A DNA stretch of 64,000 bases from Acetomicrobium hydrogeniformans ATCC BAA-1850 (GTDB lineage Bacteria; Synergistota; Synergistia; Synergistales; Acetomicrobiaceae). Numbering within the stretch: the first letter of the stretch is position 1; each line of letters opens with the position of its first letter. The stretch lies in assembly GCF_000160455.2 (NCBI RefSeq), contig NZ_ACJX03000001.1, positions 1,002,001-1,066,000 of the forward strand, written 5' to 3'. Positions 46,041 to 53,184 of the stretch are shown piece by piece. The position numbers and the translations under genes are program-made. The notes below the pieces were generated by a model that was given only the letters and a program-made list of their open reading frames with translations, made no database searches and had not been told where the DNA came from.

Positions 46041-46096
46041 CCCGGCTCGGAGCGATGAGTGGAATTTTCCACGATTTGTTCCGAGCCGGGATTTTT
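46041..46096 (+). terminator. Rho-independent terminator of the activase-like gene
   Basis: CCCGGCTCGGA (46041-46051) pairs with TCCGAGCCGGG (46080-46090), with a 28-base loop and TTTTT after it. It lies 32 bp beyond the stop codon. Confidence 0.85.
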
Positions 46097-46097
46097 G

Positions 46098-46140
46098 TTG
46101 ACTACTTATGCTATTATCTGCTAGTATCAGCTATAGCATA
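46098..46140 (+). promoter_or_regulatory. Promoter with embedded 8-bp inverted repeat, candidate NiaR operator
   Basis: TTGACT (46098-46103), 18 bp, TAGTAT (46122-46127) forms a promoter candidate. TATGCTAT (46107-46114) and ATAGCATA (46133-46140) are perfect inverted copies flanking the -10 box, 19 bp before the regulator start. The position suits autorepression. Confidence 0.55.
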
Positions 46141-46158
46141 TTGCGGGAGGAATAGGTC

Positions 46159-46668
46159 ATGAATCGCGCAGAAAGGCTTGAGAAAATCGAAGAAATTATG
46201 AAAAACGCCTCCTCGCCCGTAAGCGGCTCCTATCTTGCTGATCTTTTTGGGGTCAGCCGTCAGGCCATAGTTCAGGATATAGCGATCTTACGAACCCAAG
46301 GCCTGGAGATCATATCCACTCCTTCCGGATACTATCTAGACAGGATAAAAAAATTACGGAGGATTATAGCCGTTAGGCACAGCAAGGAGGAGATATTCGA
46401 TGAACTTCTGGCCATCGTCGAAGCCGGAGGGAGAGTGCTCGACGTTATGGTCGATCATCCTCTATATGGCGAGATAAGGGGAAGCATAGGAGTGGCTTCG
46501 CGTAACGAGGTAACCCGTTTCGTAAATATGCTCGAAAGTTCAGGCCAGGAACCGCTGCTTTCCCTTGCAAGGGGCTTTCACTTGCATACTGTCGAAGCCG
46601 ATGACGAGGAGACCATGAAAAGGGTAGAAGAGGCCCTGAAGAAGCTGGGCTTTCTATTTTTGGGTTAA
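46159..46668 (+). CDS. niaR: NiaR-type transcriptional repressor (HTH_11 plus 3H domain)
   Basis: 169 residues. A winged helix-turn-helix (about 5-60; VSGSYLADLFGVSRQAIVQD) precedes a 3H domain (about 75-165) with its three conserved histidines in VRHSKEEI, VDHPLYGEI and GFHLHTV. NiaR proteins bind nicotinic acid and repress niacin salvage or transport genes. It is the first gene before a small membrane protein and a sodium:solute symporter, which suggests these are the controlled transporter. ATG is preceded by GGGAGG. Confidence 0.88.
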   Translation: MNRAERLEKIEEIMKNASSPVSGSYLADLFGVSRQAIVQDIAILRTQGLEIISTPSGYYLDRIKKLRRIIAVRHSKEEIFDELLAIVEAGGRVLDVMVDHPLYGEIRGSIGVASRNEVTRFVNMLESSGQEPLLSLARGFHLHTVEADDEETMKRVEEALKKLGFLFLG

Positions 46669-46694
46669 TCAAACTTGAGGGAGTGTGATCATCT

Positions 46695-46883
46695 TTGGTC
46701 GAGAAAGAAAGATATTTGATTGTTCTGGCTTTGGGCCTTGCCCTTTGCAACTTGATTGTTCCCTATTGTTTTCTGAGAGAAAGCGGGTCCTTTCTGTTTT
46801 GGATATTGACCACCCTCTTCATGATTGTAGCTGGGACCGCCTATACCAGAAATTGGGGCAGAAAAAAGGAGAAGACCTCATGA
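46695..46883 (+). CDS. Small two-helix membrane protein (YhdT-like partner of symporter)
   Basis: 62 residues with two hydrophobic segments (YLIVLALGLALCNLIVPYCF and FLFWILTTLFMIVAG) and a basic C-terminus. Its stop overlaps the symporter start by ATGA. This arrangement mirrors YhdT (DUF997) before PanF in other bacteria. The TTG start has AGGGAG rather far upstream (about 12 bases). The family is inferred from context and topology. Confidence 0.6.
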   Translation: MVEKERYLIVLALGLALCNLIVPYCFLRESGSFLFWILTTLFMIVAGTAYTRNWGRKKEKTS

Positions 46884-48334
46884 CAGCCTCCCTTTTAATG
46901 GCAAGCGTTGGTTTATGGTTCGTCATCGGCTCCTATATATCCTACTCTTCGCGCCAGAGGGGAAAAATCGATTTGGCGGATTACTTTTTGGGCAGTCGAA
47001 GGATAAACGGCTTTGTTTCCGCAATGACCTATAGTGCCACTACATACAGCGCCTTCATGATGGTGGGGCTTGTGGGGTTGACATATCGTTATGGCGTAGC
47101 AGCCCTTGGGTTTGAGCTTACCTACCTCATGGGTACGGTTATTCTACTCGTCCTCTTTGCGCCAAGATATTGGATTGCAGGGAGGAAATACGATCTTATA
47201 AGCCCGTCGGAGCTGTTGAGTTTCAGATACGAAAATAAAAGCGTAGGTGCGCTGAATTCTTTGTTGTGTATAGTTATGTTGATACCTTACGCCTCTGTGC
47301 AGTTAATTGGAGCAGGCTATCTCGTCGAAACTTTATCAGACGGCTCTTTAAGTTATACGACTGGTACCGTCATTGCTGCCATTGTCACCTTTGTTTTTTG
47401 TTGGTGGGCAGGTCTCCGTTCGGTGGCCCGCACCGATGCTCTCCAGGCGGTTATCATGTTCGTAGCCAGCCTCATGCTTGTAGGTTATCTGGCCTTGAAG
47501 TTGGGTGGTGGCGGTTTTCACAGGGTCCTCGTCGCCGAAAGAAGTGATTTGCTTCGCCTTAACTGGTCGCCCTCCTTTTTTGTGGGATTGACATTACCCT
47601 GGGCTTTTTTTGCAATCACCAACCCACAGGTGGTACAACGCCTTTTCATTCCAAAGGATTGCATCAGCATAAGAAGGATGATAGTGGGTTTTTCCTATTT
47701 CGGTTTCTTTTACACCGTGATTTGCTGCATATTGGGGTTGATGGCCGCGTTGATGGTGCCGGGCCTTGATCTTCCCGATAATGCAATGCCCATGTTGTTG
47801 AAAGAAGTTCCGCCGGCCATTTCGGTGGTGGTATTTGTGAGCATATTGGCTGCGGCGGTATCGACGATGAATTCCATCGTCCTTACCTTGAGCAACATGT
47901 TCGGAAGGGATTTGCTCAAGGCCTATAACCCGGGCCTTTCTGAAGAAAGAGAGCTAGCCATTTCCAAAATCATCATAGTATGCCTAATAGCCGCATGCCT
48001 TTTATTTTCTCAGCTTAAGCTCGACTTGATCGTCGTACTGTCCTCGCTTGCTTCGGGGGGGTTGCTCGTGCAATTGCCCTCGATCATTGGAGCCTTCTTT
48101 TGGAAAAAGTCCAGCGCTAAGGGAGCGGTGGCCAGTATATTGGTTGGCGGGATTACTGTAGGCTTTTTGACGGTCGCCAACCTAAAACCCTTGGGGCAGT
48201 GGCCTGCCATTTGGGGGCTGCTGACATCCTCCGTCGCATTCGTCCTTATTAGCAAAAAGACCCAACCCCCAAAGGGGGCAGAGTCTTTTTTAAGGGAACT
48301 TAAGGAAGATTTAACGGCCAAGTTTGGCTTTTAA
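46880..48334 (+). CDS. Sodium:solute symporter (PanF-like SSS family)
   Basis: A 484-residue protein with about 13 helices. SSS hallmarks are ADYFLGSRRINGFVSAMTYS near the N-terminus, TYSAFMMVGLVG, and the helix-8 sodium-site region VVVFVSILAAAVSTMNSIVL. ATG at 46880 is fixed by coupling to the small upstream gene; the open frame before it is not coding. It converges with proC, overlapping by 4 bp. PanF-like proteins carry pantothenate. Downstream of niaR, a niacin-type substrate is possible. Confidence 0.88.
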   Translation: MTASLLMASVGLWFVIGSYISYSSRQRGKIDLADYFLGSRRINGFVSAMTYSATTYSAFMMVGLVGLTYRYGVAALGFELTYLMGTVILLVLFAPRYWIAGRKYDLISPSELLSFRYENKSVGALNSLLCIVMLIPYASVQLIGAGYLVETLSDGSLSYTTGTVIAAIVTFVFCWWAGLRSVARTDALQAVIMFVASLMLVGYLALKLGGGGFHRVLVAERSDLLRLNWSPSFFVGLTLPWAFFAITNPQVVQRLFIPKDCISIRRMIVGFSYFGFFYTVICCILGLMAALMVPGLDLPDNAMPMLLKEVPPAISVVVFVSILAAAVSTMNSIVLTLSNMFGRDLLKAYNPGLSEERELAISKIIIVCLIAACLLFSQLKLDLIVVLSSLASGGLLVQLPSIIGAFFWKKSSAKGAVASILVGGITVGFLTVANLKPLGQWPAIWGLLTSSVAFVLISKKTQPPKGAESFLRELKEDLTAKFGF

Positions 48335-49158
48335 TTCTCTCTTCCCAACTGCCTTTCCGCTTCGTCGCAAGCGTCTCGGGCAAGGCGCTGTGCTTTAAGA
48401 GAAGCATCGCGTATGGCCTTCATGAAGGCAGTCCTCACCTTGCCGTCCTCAAGTGCATAAATGGCATCTATGGTGACGCCCCCGGGCGTCACCACCATAT
48501 CTCTCAACTCGGCAGGGTGTTTCCCGGAGCTCAAGAGCAGGTGAGAAGCTCCTATGACGGACCATGCCGCAGCTCTGAGGGCGAGATCTCTTGGCAATCC
48601 CACTTGAAGTGCCCCGTATATCATGGCTTCTACTACTGTGTAAAGATAGGCCGGGCTTGAGCCTGCCATAGCCGTCAAAACGTCGAGGTGCTGCTCGTCC
48701 ACTTCTTCGTATTCACCCATGTCCCCGAAGATTTTTGTGATGACGTTCTTGTCTGAGTCGGTTACGTTTTTCCCACAAGAATATACGGTATATCCTTCCT
48801 TTACCTGAACGGCAATATTGGTCATAGCTCTGACCACTCGAGAGTCGGGAATTACACGTTGTATCAAGTCAAGGTTTATGGATGCCGCGAAGGAGATCAC
48901 CAGCTTATCCTTGAGGCCGTGAGAGAGATTTTTCAAGAGAGGTATCACCTGATAGGGCTTTACGGATATGACGATGACCTCTGCTTCCGATACCGCCTTA
49001 TCGTTGTCGGAAGTTATGTTGATGCCCCTTTCGGCTAGAGGGGACAACCTCTCGATTTTGCGCCTAGTGGCAGTAACCTGAAAATCATCGCTTATGGCGC
49101 AGGCTATAGCCCCACCAATGACTCCTGCGCCTATAATGGCCACTTTTTCCCTTTCCAT
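48331..49158 (-). CDS. proC: Pyrroline-5-carboxylate reductase
   Basis: 275 residues. The N-terminal Rossmann domain (VAIIGAGVIGGAIACAI) and the C-terminal helical dimer domain with the ProC signature (DMVVTPGGVTIDAIYALEDG) are present. It catalyses the last step of proline synthesis using NAD(P)H. ATG at 49158 has AGGAGG upstream; the frame is open to 49266, which adds a non-conserved leader. Monocistronic. Confidence 0.95.
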   Translation of the reverse strand: MEREKVAIIGAGVIGGAIACAISDDFQVTATRRKIERLSPLAERGINITSDNDKAVSEAEVIVISVKPYQVIPLLKNLSHGLKDKLVISFAASINLDLIQRVIPDSRVVRAMTNIAVQVKEGYTVYSCGKNVTDSDKNVITKIFGDMGEYEEVDEQHLDVLTAMAGSSPAYLYTVVEAMIYGALQVGLPRDLALRAAAWSVIGASHLLLSSGKHPAELRDMVVTPGGVTIDAIYALEDGKVRTAFMKAIRDASLKAQRLARDACDEAERQLGREN

Positions 49159-49340
49159 CGCGATCCTATCCTCCTGTCTGTGTATATCTTGAAAGGGATT
49201 ATTGTCTATATTAGCCCGATCAAGAATTTTTCTCGCCATTATAACAGCTAAATCTCCTTTGCGCACCTACCTTTTGCCAGTTGAGTCGCTGTCCGTCTAT
49301 GGTAAGATAACAGAGAGTGTCGAGGAAAGGAGGGACCTTC

Positions 49341-49616
49341 GTGCTCGTGAGGGCGCATCTTTGGCTTACGGGAAGGGTGCAGGGGGTGGCCTTCAGGTAT
49401 TATGCAGCCGCTAAAGCGAAAGAACTAATGATTTCCGGTTTTATAAGAAATCTGGACGATGGAAGGGTTGAGGTCGTGATCCAGGGAGAGCCGGAGAGCG
49501 TGGAGAAGATGATCAATTGGTGCAGAAAAGGACCCCCTCACGCTATTGTAAAAGATGCGATCATGGTCTACGAAGACCCCGATCCGGAGTGGAAATATTT
49601 TCAGATAAGAGGTTGA
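49341..49616 (+). CDS. acyP: Acylphosphatase
   Basis: 91 residues, the standard size. The active-site region GRVQGVAFRYYAAAKAKEL with the phosphate-binding arginine and the later FIRNLDDGRVEVVIQGE with the catalytic asparagine are intact. It hydrolyses acyl phosphates. GTG at 49341 has AGGAGG seven bases upstream; the frame extends back to 49317. It lies 8 bp before gpsA. Confidence 0.95.
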   Translation: MLVRAHLWLTGRVQGVAFRYYAAAKAKELMISGFIRNLDDGRVEVVIQGEPESVEKMINWCRKGPPHAIVKDAIMVYEDPDPEWKYFQIRG

Positions 49617-49624
49617 TCGATTAA

Positions 49625-50638
49625 ATGGAAGAGATCACGGTCTTTGGCGCCGGCAGTTGGGGTACGGCTTTGGCAAATTTGCTTGGGGAATTGGGACATC
49701 GGGTTGTCCTATGGTGCAGGAGGTCCGATCAGGCCCGGGCTATAAATTTGTTGGGCGAAAATCCGAATTATCTTAGAGGATACAGAATCTCTTCAAATGT
49801 AATGGCTACTTCCAAAATCGACGAGGCAGTTGAGTCGCCGAAATGGGTTTTGGCGCTCCCAACTCAGGCCGTAAGAGGATTTTTGACGGAACTTTCTGGG
49901 AATATGGCACCCCAAAGGCATGAAATATGCAACGTTGCCAAGGGCATAGAAATAGATTCGGCGTTCACCGTCAGCGAAATAGTAAAAAATGTCTTGGGCG
50001 ATGTTTCCTATTCCGTGTTGTCCGGCCCCAGCCACGCCGAAGAGGTAATCCGGGGTTTTCCCACGGCAGTGGTGGTCGCTTCCTTGAAGGTCGAGGCTGC
50101 TGAGATGTGGCAAAACGTCTTTTCTCGTCCCACCTTCAGGGTTTATACTTCAAACGATGTCATCGGGGTGGAGATCGGCGGGGCGGTCAAAAACGTCATA
50201 GCCATCGCTGCCGGGATTGCAAAAGCCATGAAATTGGGAGATAATGCTTTGGCAGCTCTTGTAAGCAGAGGGCTGGCCGAAATAATGCGGCTTGGAGCGA
50301 AGTTGGGAGCTAATCCCCTGACGCTTTCCGGCCTTGCAGGCGTGGGAGACTTGATCGTTACTTGTTTCAGCGGCCACTCGAGGAATATGCGCCTGGGTTT
50401 TGCCATCGGCATGGGAAAATCCATGAAAGAAGCGTCGGATGAACTAGGTCAAGTCGCAGAGGGAATCTATACCGTTAAAGCTTTGAAGAAAATGGCACAA
50501 CAGGTGGGAGTGGAACTTCCTATCGTCGAAGAGGTGTACGCCATATTGTACGAGGGCCTTTCGCCCAATGAGGCATTGAGCAACCTTCTGTTGAGGGATC
50601 CAAAGCCCGAGTTGCCCCCGGCTATGCAGTGGATGTAA
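49625..50638 (+). CDS. gpsA: Glycerol-3-phosphate dehydrogenase [NAD(P)+]
   Basis: 337 residues. The dinucleotide motif GAGSWGTALANLLGE, the segment NVAKGIE, the signature LSGPSHAEEV, the catalytic-type lysine region GGAVKNVIAIAAG and the loop GLAGVGDLIVTCFSGHSRN are all typical. It makes sn-glycerol-3-phosphate for phospholipids in the cytosol. It probably shares a transcript with acylphosphatase. Confidence 0.97.
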   Translation: MEEITVFGAGSWGTALANLLGELGHRVVLWCRRSDQARAINLLGENPNYLRGYRISSNVMATSKIDEAVESPKWVLALPTQAVRGFLTELSGNMAPQRHEICNVAKGIEIDSAFTVSEIVKNVLGDVSYSVLSGPSHAEEVIRGFPTAVVVASLKVEAAEMWQNVFSRPTFRVYTSNDVIGVEIGGAVKNVIAIAAGIAKAMKLGDNALAALVSRGLAEIMRLGAKLGANPLTLSGLAGVGDLIVTCFSGHSRNMRLGFAIGMGKSMKEASDELGQVAEGIYTVKALKKMAQQVGVELPIVEEVYAILYEGLSPNEALSNLLLRDPKPELPPAMQWM

Positions 50639-50695
50639 AATTTGACATGATTGTAGCTTTTGAAGAAACTTCAACAAAAAATAGGAGGGATTTTC

Positions 50696-50869
50696 ATGGC
50701 AAAAGCGGTAGTTGATAGGGATACCTGTATAGGATGTGAAGCATGTGTTGGCGTTTGCCCGGCCGAGGCGATCAGCATTGAGGACGGGAAAGCTAAAGTG
50801 GACCCCGATACCTGCATAGAGTGTGGAGCCTGCGTGTCCACCTGCCCGGTATCGGCAATATCCCAGTAG
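50696..50869 (+). CDS. 2[4Fe-4S] ferredoxin
   Basis: 57 residues with two classic cluster motifs, CIGCEACVGVCPAEAI and CIECGACVSTCPVSAI. ATG at 50696 has AGGAGGG six bases upstream. This clostridial-type ferredoxin is the general low-potential electron carrier and a likely partner of the aldehyde oxidoreductase operon further on. A terminator follows. Confidence 0.96.
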   Translation: MAKAVVDRDTCIGCEACVGVCPAEAISIEDGKAKVDPDTCIECGACVSTCPVSAISQ

Positions 50870-50891
50870 CATCGTTGAGTTCTAATGTTTT

Positions 50892-50917
50892 GGGGCCTAG
50901 GCGACTAGGCCCCTTTT
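50892..50917 (+). terminator. Rho-independent terminator after ferredoxin
   Basis: GGGGCCTAG (50892-50900) and CTAGGCCCC (50905-50913) form a perfect stem with loop GCGA, followed by TTTT. It lies only 10 bp before the next start codon, so read-through may feed that gene. Confidence 0.88.
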
Positions 50918-50926
50918 GTTAAACAA

Positions 50927-52207
50927 ATGTCGAAAGATAAACTGGCAAAATCGTGCGATATTTTGCGCCTTTTCGAGAAAGGCGGTTTTGAGGCCTACAT
51001 AGTAGGAGGAACTGTAAGGGATTTGGCTATGGGATCTCCCTTTGGCGACGTCGATATTGCGACATCGGCAAAGCCCATGGATATAGCGAGCCTCTTTCCT
51101 GAGGCCAAAAAGGTGGGCGGTGATCCTCTCTGTACCTTCGTCATCCCTCAGGATGGGTGGACTGTCGAGATAACGCCTTTGCAAGGTGAAGTACTGTCAG
51201 AAGACCTATCGCGAAGGGATTTCACCATAAATGCCATGGCCCTAGATAGGTTTGGAGATCTCTATGACCCCTTTGGCGGTATGGAAGACCTTGTAAATAA
51301 GGTTCTTCGCTTTACCGGCTCTCCGAGAGAGCGAATTGAAGAAGACCCCGTCCGTTGCATAAGGTTGTTCAGATTCGCCTCAACTTTGAGGGAGTTCGAA
51401 GTTTCCCACTCCTCTATGAATGCCGTAAGGGAGAGTTTATCGCTCTTTAAGGACGTTCCCCTTGAGCGAATAGGCAAAGAAATCTACAAAGCCTTAAGAG
51501 GAAGCCCATTTACGTTCTTAAAGCTTTTGGAAGATACCGGATTTCTGGCCTCAACCCTTCCTTGTGTCTATGCACTTCGTGGGGTTCCTCAGGATCCCCA
51601 ATTTCATCCCGAAGGCGATGTCTATGAACACACCAGGCTCTGTTTGAGATATGCCGAAAAGATCACGAAAAGGTGTGATGTGCGGGCGGCAGCTTTGTTT
51701 CATGACATAGCAAAACCTTACACGATGAAAGAGGAAGAAGAAAGGCTGCGATTCATAGGTCACGAGAAGGAAGGGGGAACTTTGGCCAGGGATATAATGG
51801 GTCAGTGGGCATGGCCGTCCTATTTCGTGAAAAACGTTTCGTCCTTGGTGAGATGGCATATGGTCCCTTTGGTCTCGACAGCTCCAAAGCGCATTCCCCG
51901 TCTTTATCTTGAGTACGGCAAAGCCTGGTTGGATGGACTTTTCCTCCTTTCATATATAGATATAAGTTCAAGCAACAGAGATTATTCCAAATGGATAGAG
52001 AATCGACAGATTGCCCTGTCGTGTCTTTTTAAACTTTCTGAAGATGAGAAGTTGATATCTGGCAGAGATGTCATGGATATACTAAAAATCGAAGAAGGCC
52101 CTGAAGTGGGGCGTGTCATATTTGAAATATACGAGATGATGGCAAAGGGCGATATTAGAAGCCGGGAAGATGCCATTGATTACCTAAAGAAATTAAATGA
52201 AAGTTAA
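50927..52207 (+). CDS. tRNA nucleotidyltransferase/poly(A) polymerase family protein with HD domain
   Basis: 426 residues. The class II nucleotidyltransferase motifs are IVGGTVRDLAMG, the catalytic GDVDIATSA, and the basic segment RRDFTINAMALDRFGDLYDP; the RNA-binding region EDPVRCIRLFRFASTL follows. An HD domain comes after (ALFHDIAKPYTM). It is a CCA-adding enzyme or a related poly(A)/CC-adding one; sequence alone does not decide. No clear ribosome site precedes the ATG; the upstream hairpin may affect expression. Confidence 0.9.
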   Translation: MSKDKLAKSCDILRLFEKGGFEAYIVGGTVRDLAMGSPFGDVDIATSAKPMDIASLFPEAKKVGGDPLCTFVIPQDGWTVEITPLQGEVLSEDLSRRDFTINAMALDRFGDLYDPFGGMEDLVNKVLRFTGSPRERIEEDPVRCIRLFRFASTLREFEVSHSSMNAVRESLSLFKDVPLERIGKEIYKALRGSPFTFLKLLEDTGFLASTLPCVYALRGVPQDPQFHPEGDVYEHTRLCLRYAEKITKRCDVRAAALFHDIAKPYTMKEEEERLRFIGHEKEGGTLARDIMGQWAWPSYFVKNVSSLVRWHMVPLVSTAPKRIPRLYLEYGKAWLDGLFLLSYIDISSSNRDYSKWIENRQIALSCLFKLSEDEKLISGRDVMDILKIEEGPEVGRVIFEIYEMMAKGDIRSREDAIDYLKKLNES

Positions 52208-52300
52208 ATTAAAGAGAAGCTGTAAGACATTTTCGAGTATATTTGATAAAATATAATTGGTTCGTTACCAGTAAACAATATACAAGCGAGGTGAGTTGCG

Positions 52301-52660
52301 ATGGCTTGGAACCCCAGAGAAATCATGAAAGAGCTTGAAAGCGGTGTGAAAGAAATCGGCCGTGAACGCCCGGAAGTGGAGGCCTTTATAGAGTTCACGG
52401 GTAAGCTGATGGCGCCAAGGTCTTTGGATCTCAAGGCCAAAGAGCTGATATGCGTTGCCGTGGCAGTATACACCAATTGTAAATATTGCATTGTCACCCA
52501 CGTCTATAATGCCCTTAAGGCTGGCGCTACTGGCGACGAAGTCATGGAAGCTGCTCTGGTTGCCTCGCAGTTTGGAGGCGGTCCTGCTGTAGGCCATAGC
52601 GTCACCTTGGTAAACGAAGCTATCAAGGAGTTCGCCGGCGATTTCGGGAAGAAGTCTTAA
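52301..52660 (+). CDS. Carboxymuconolactone decarboxylase/AhpD-like family protein
   Basis: 119 residues, all-helical. The redox-type active-site motif CKYCIVTHVYNALKAGA (C-x2-C with following His) and the segment LKAKELICVAVAVYTN identify the CMD/AhpD family. Such proteins act in peroxide defence or as unknown thiol oxidoreductases. GAGGTGA lies upstream of the ATG. It neighbours the candidate selenoprotein and both could serve thiol/selenol redox chemistry. Confidence 0.9.
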   Translation: MAWNPREIMKELESGVKEIGRERPEVEAFIEFTGKLMAPRSLDLKAKELICVAVAVYTNCKYCIVTHVYNALKAGATGDEVMEAALVASQFGGGPAVGHSVTLVNEAIKEFAGDFGKKS

Positions 52661-52710
52661 CTAATTCAGGCTTCTTTGATGCCGTAAAACATATCTTCAA
52701 GCAGTTTTTG

Positions 52711-52752
52711 GATCGCCCTTCGCTGCCAGTCTATCGGGAAGGGCGATCTTTT
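52711..52752 (+). terminator. Rho-independent terminator
   Basis: GATCGCCCTT (52711-52720) pairs with AAGGGCGATC (52739-52748), followed by TTTTATA. It ends the AhpD-like gene. Confidence 0.88.
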
Positions 52753-52804
52753 ATAGGGGTTACAGAAGTTGACAAGGCAAGCCTAGAAGACAGGAGGGAG
52801 ATTT

Positions 52805-53137
52805 TTGCAAGAAAGGCAAAAAGTCAGGATAAGTTCGAAGTATTGGCTGGAGATGGTCAAAGAACGGGGCGGTCATTTCATGATCGCCATGCGTACCAAT
52901 ATAGCCGGCTGATGAATGGCTTATGTAGGCCCGGCGGGCCTCATAGGCAGCCCCGATGAAGCGGATAGAGAAAATTTCATACCCTTCGTCGTAGAGGGAG
53001 AGGATGACATAACCTGTTGGATCCATAAAGAGGTATTAGAACATTTAAAAGAGGTCTCCCCAACGCGGGAAGGCGACTACTTATTTGCTTCCGACGGAGC
53101 AGGGAGGCTGAGATTCAAGTTCTGCGATCGAAGTTGA
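52805..53137 (+). CDS. Candidate selenoprotein with tandem selenocysteines (CC/Se-motif, HesB-like type)
   Basis: One frame of 111 codons runs from TTG 52805 (AGGAGGG six bases upstream) to TGA 53135, interrupted only by two adjacent TGA codons at 52910-52915 (residues 36-37). Both sides read as one protein: WLEMVKERGGHFMIAMRTNI-AG-[U][U]-MAYVGPAGLIGSPDEADREN, then FIPFVVEGEDDITCWIHKEV. Small families with an invariant CC at this point, in which Cys can be replaced by Sec, are known to me (named CC/Se motif proteins). A hairpin fitting bacterial SECIS rules begins 7 bases after the second TGA. Read naively, the first piece has only 35 residues and the second starts falsely at 52916. If Sec is not used, this is a pseudogene with two stops. 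Confidence 0.7.
52923..52944 (+). promoter_or_regulatory. Candidate bacterial SECIS hairpin
   Basis: ATG-T-AGGCCC-GGC-GGGCCT-CAT folds as a nine-pair stem with a single bulged T and a three-base loop beginning with G. The loop starts 17 bases after the second TGA (20 after the first). A G in the first loop positions and a loop 16-37 bases from the UGA are the accepted bacterial SECIS rules. Confidence 0.65.
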
Positions 53138-53184
53138 GTGCAGCTGCCGGGCATTTGAAGAAAGAAAGCGATTCATCTTCGCTT

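Noticed and set aside
52916-53137. A separate 73-residue gene starting at ATG 52916
   Set aside because: The ATG lies directly after two in-frame TGA codons with no ribosome site. The frame upstream is protein-like and has a strong ribosome site at 52792, so one selenoprotein gene explains it better.
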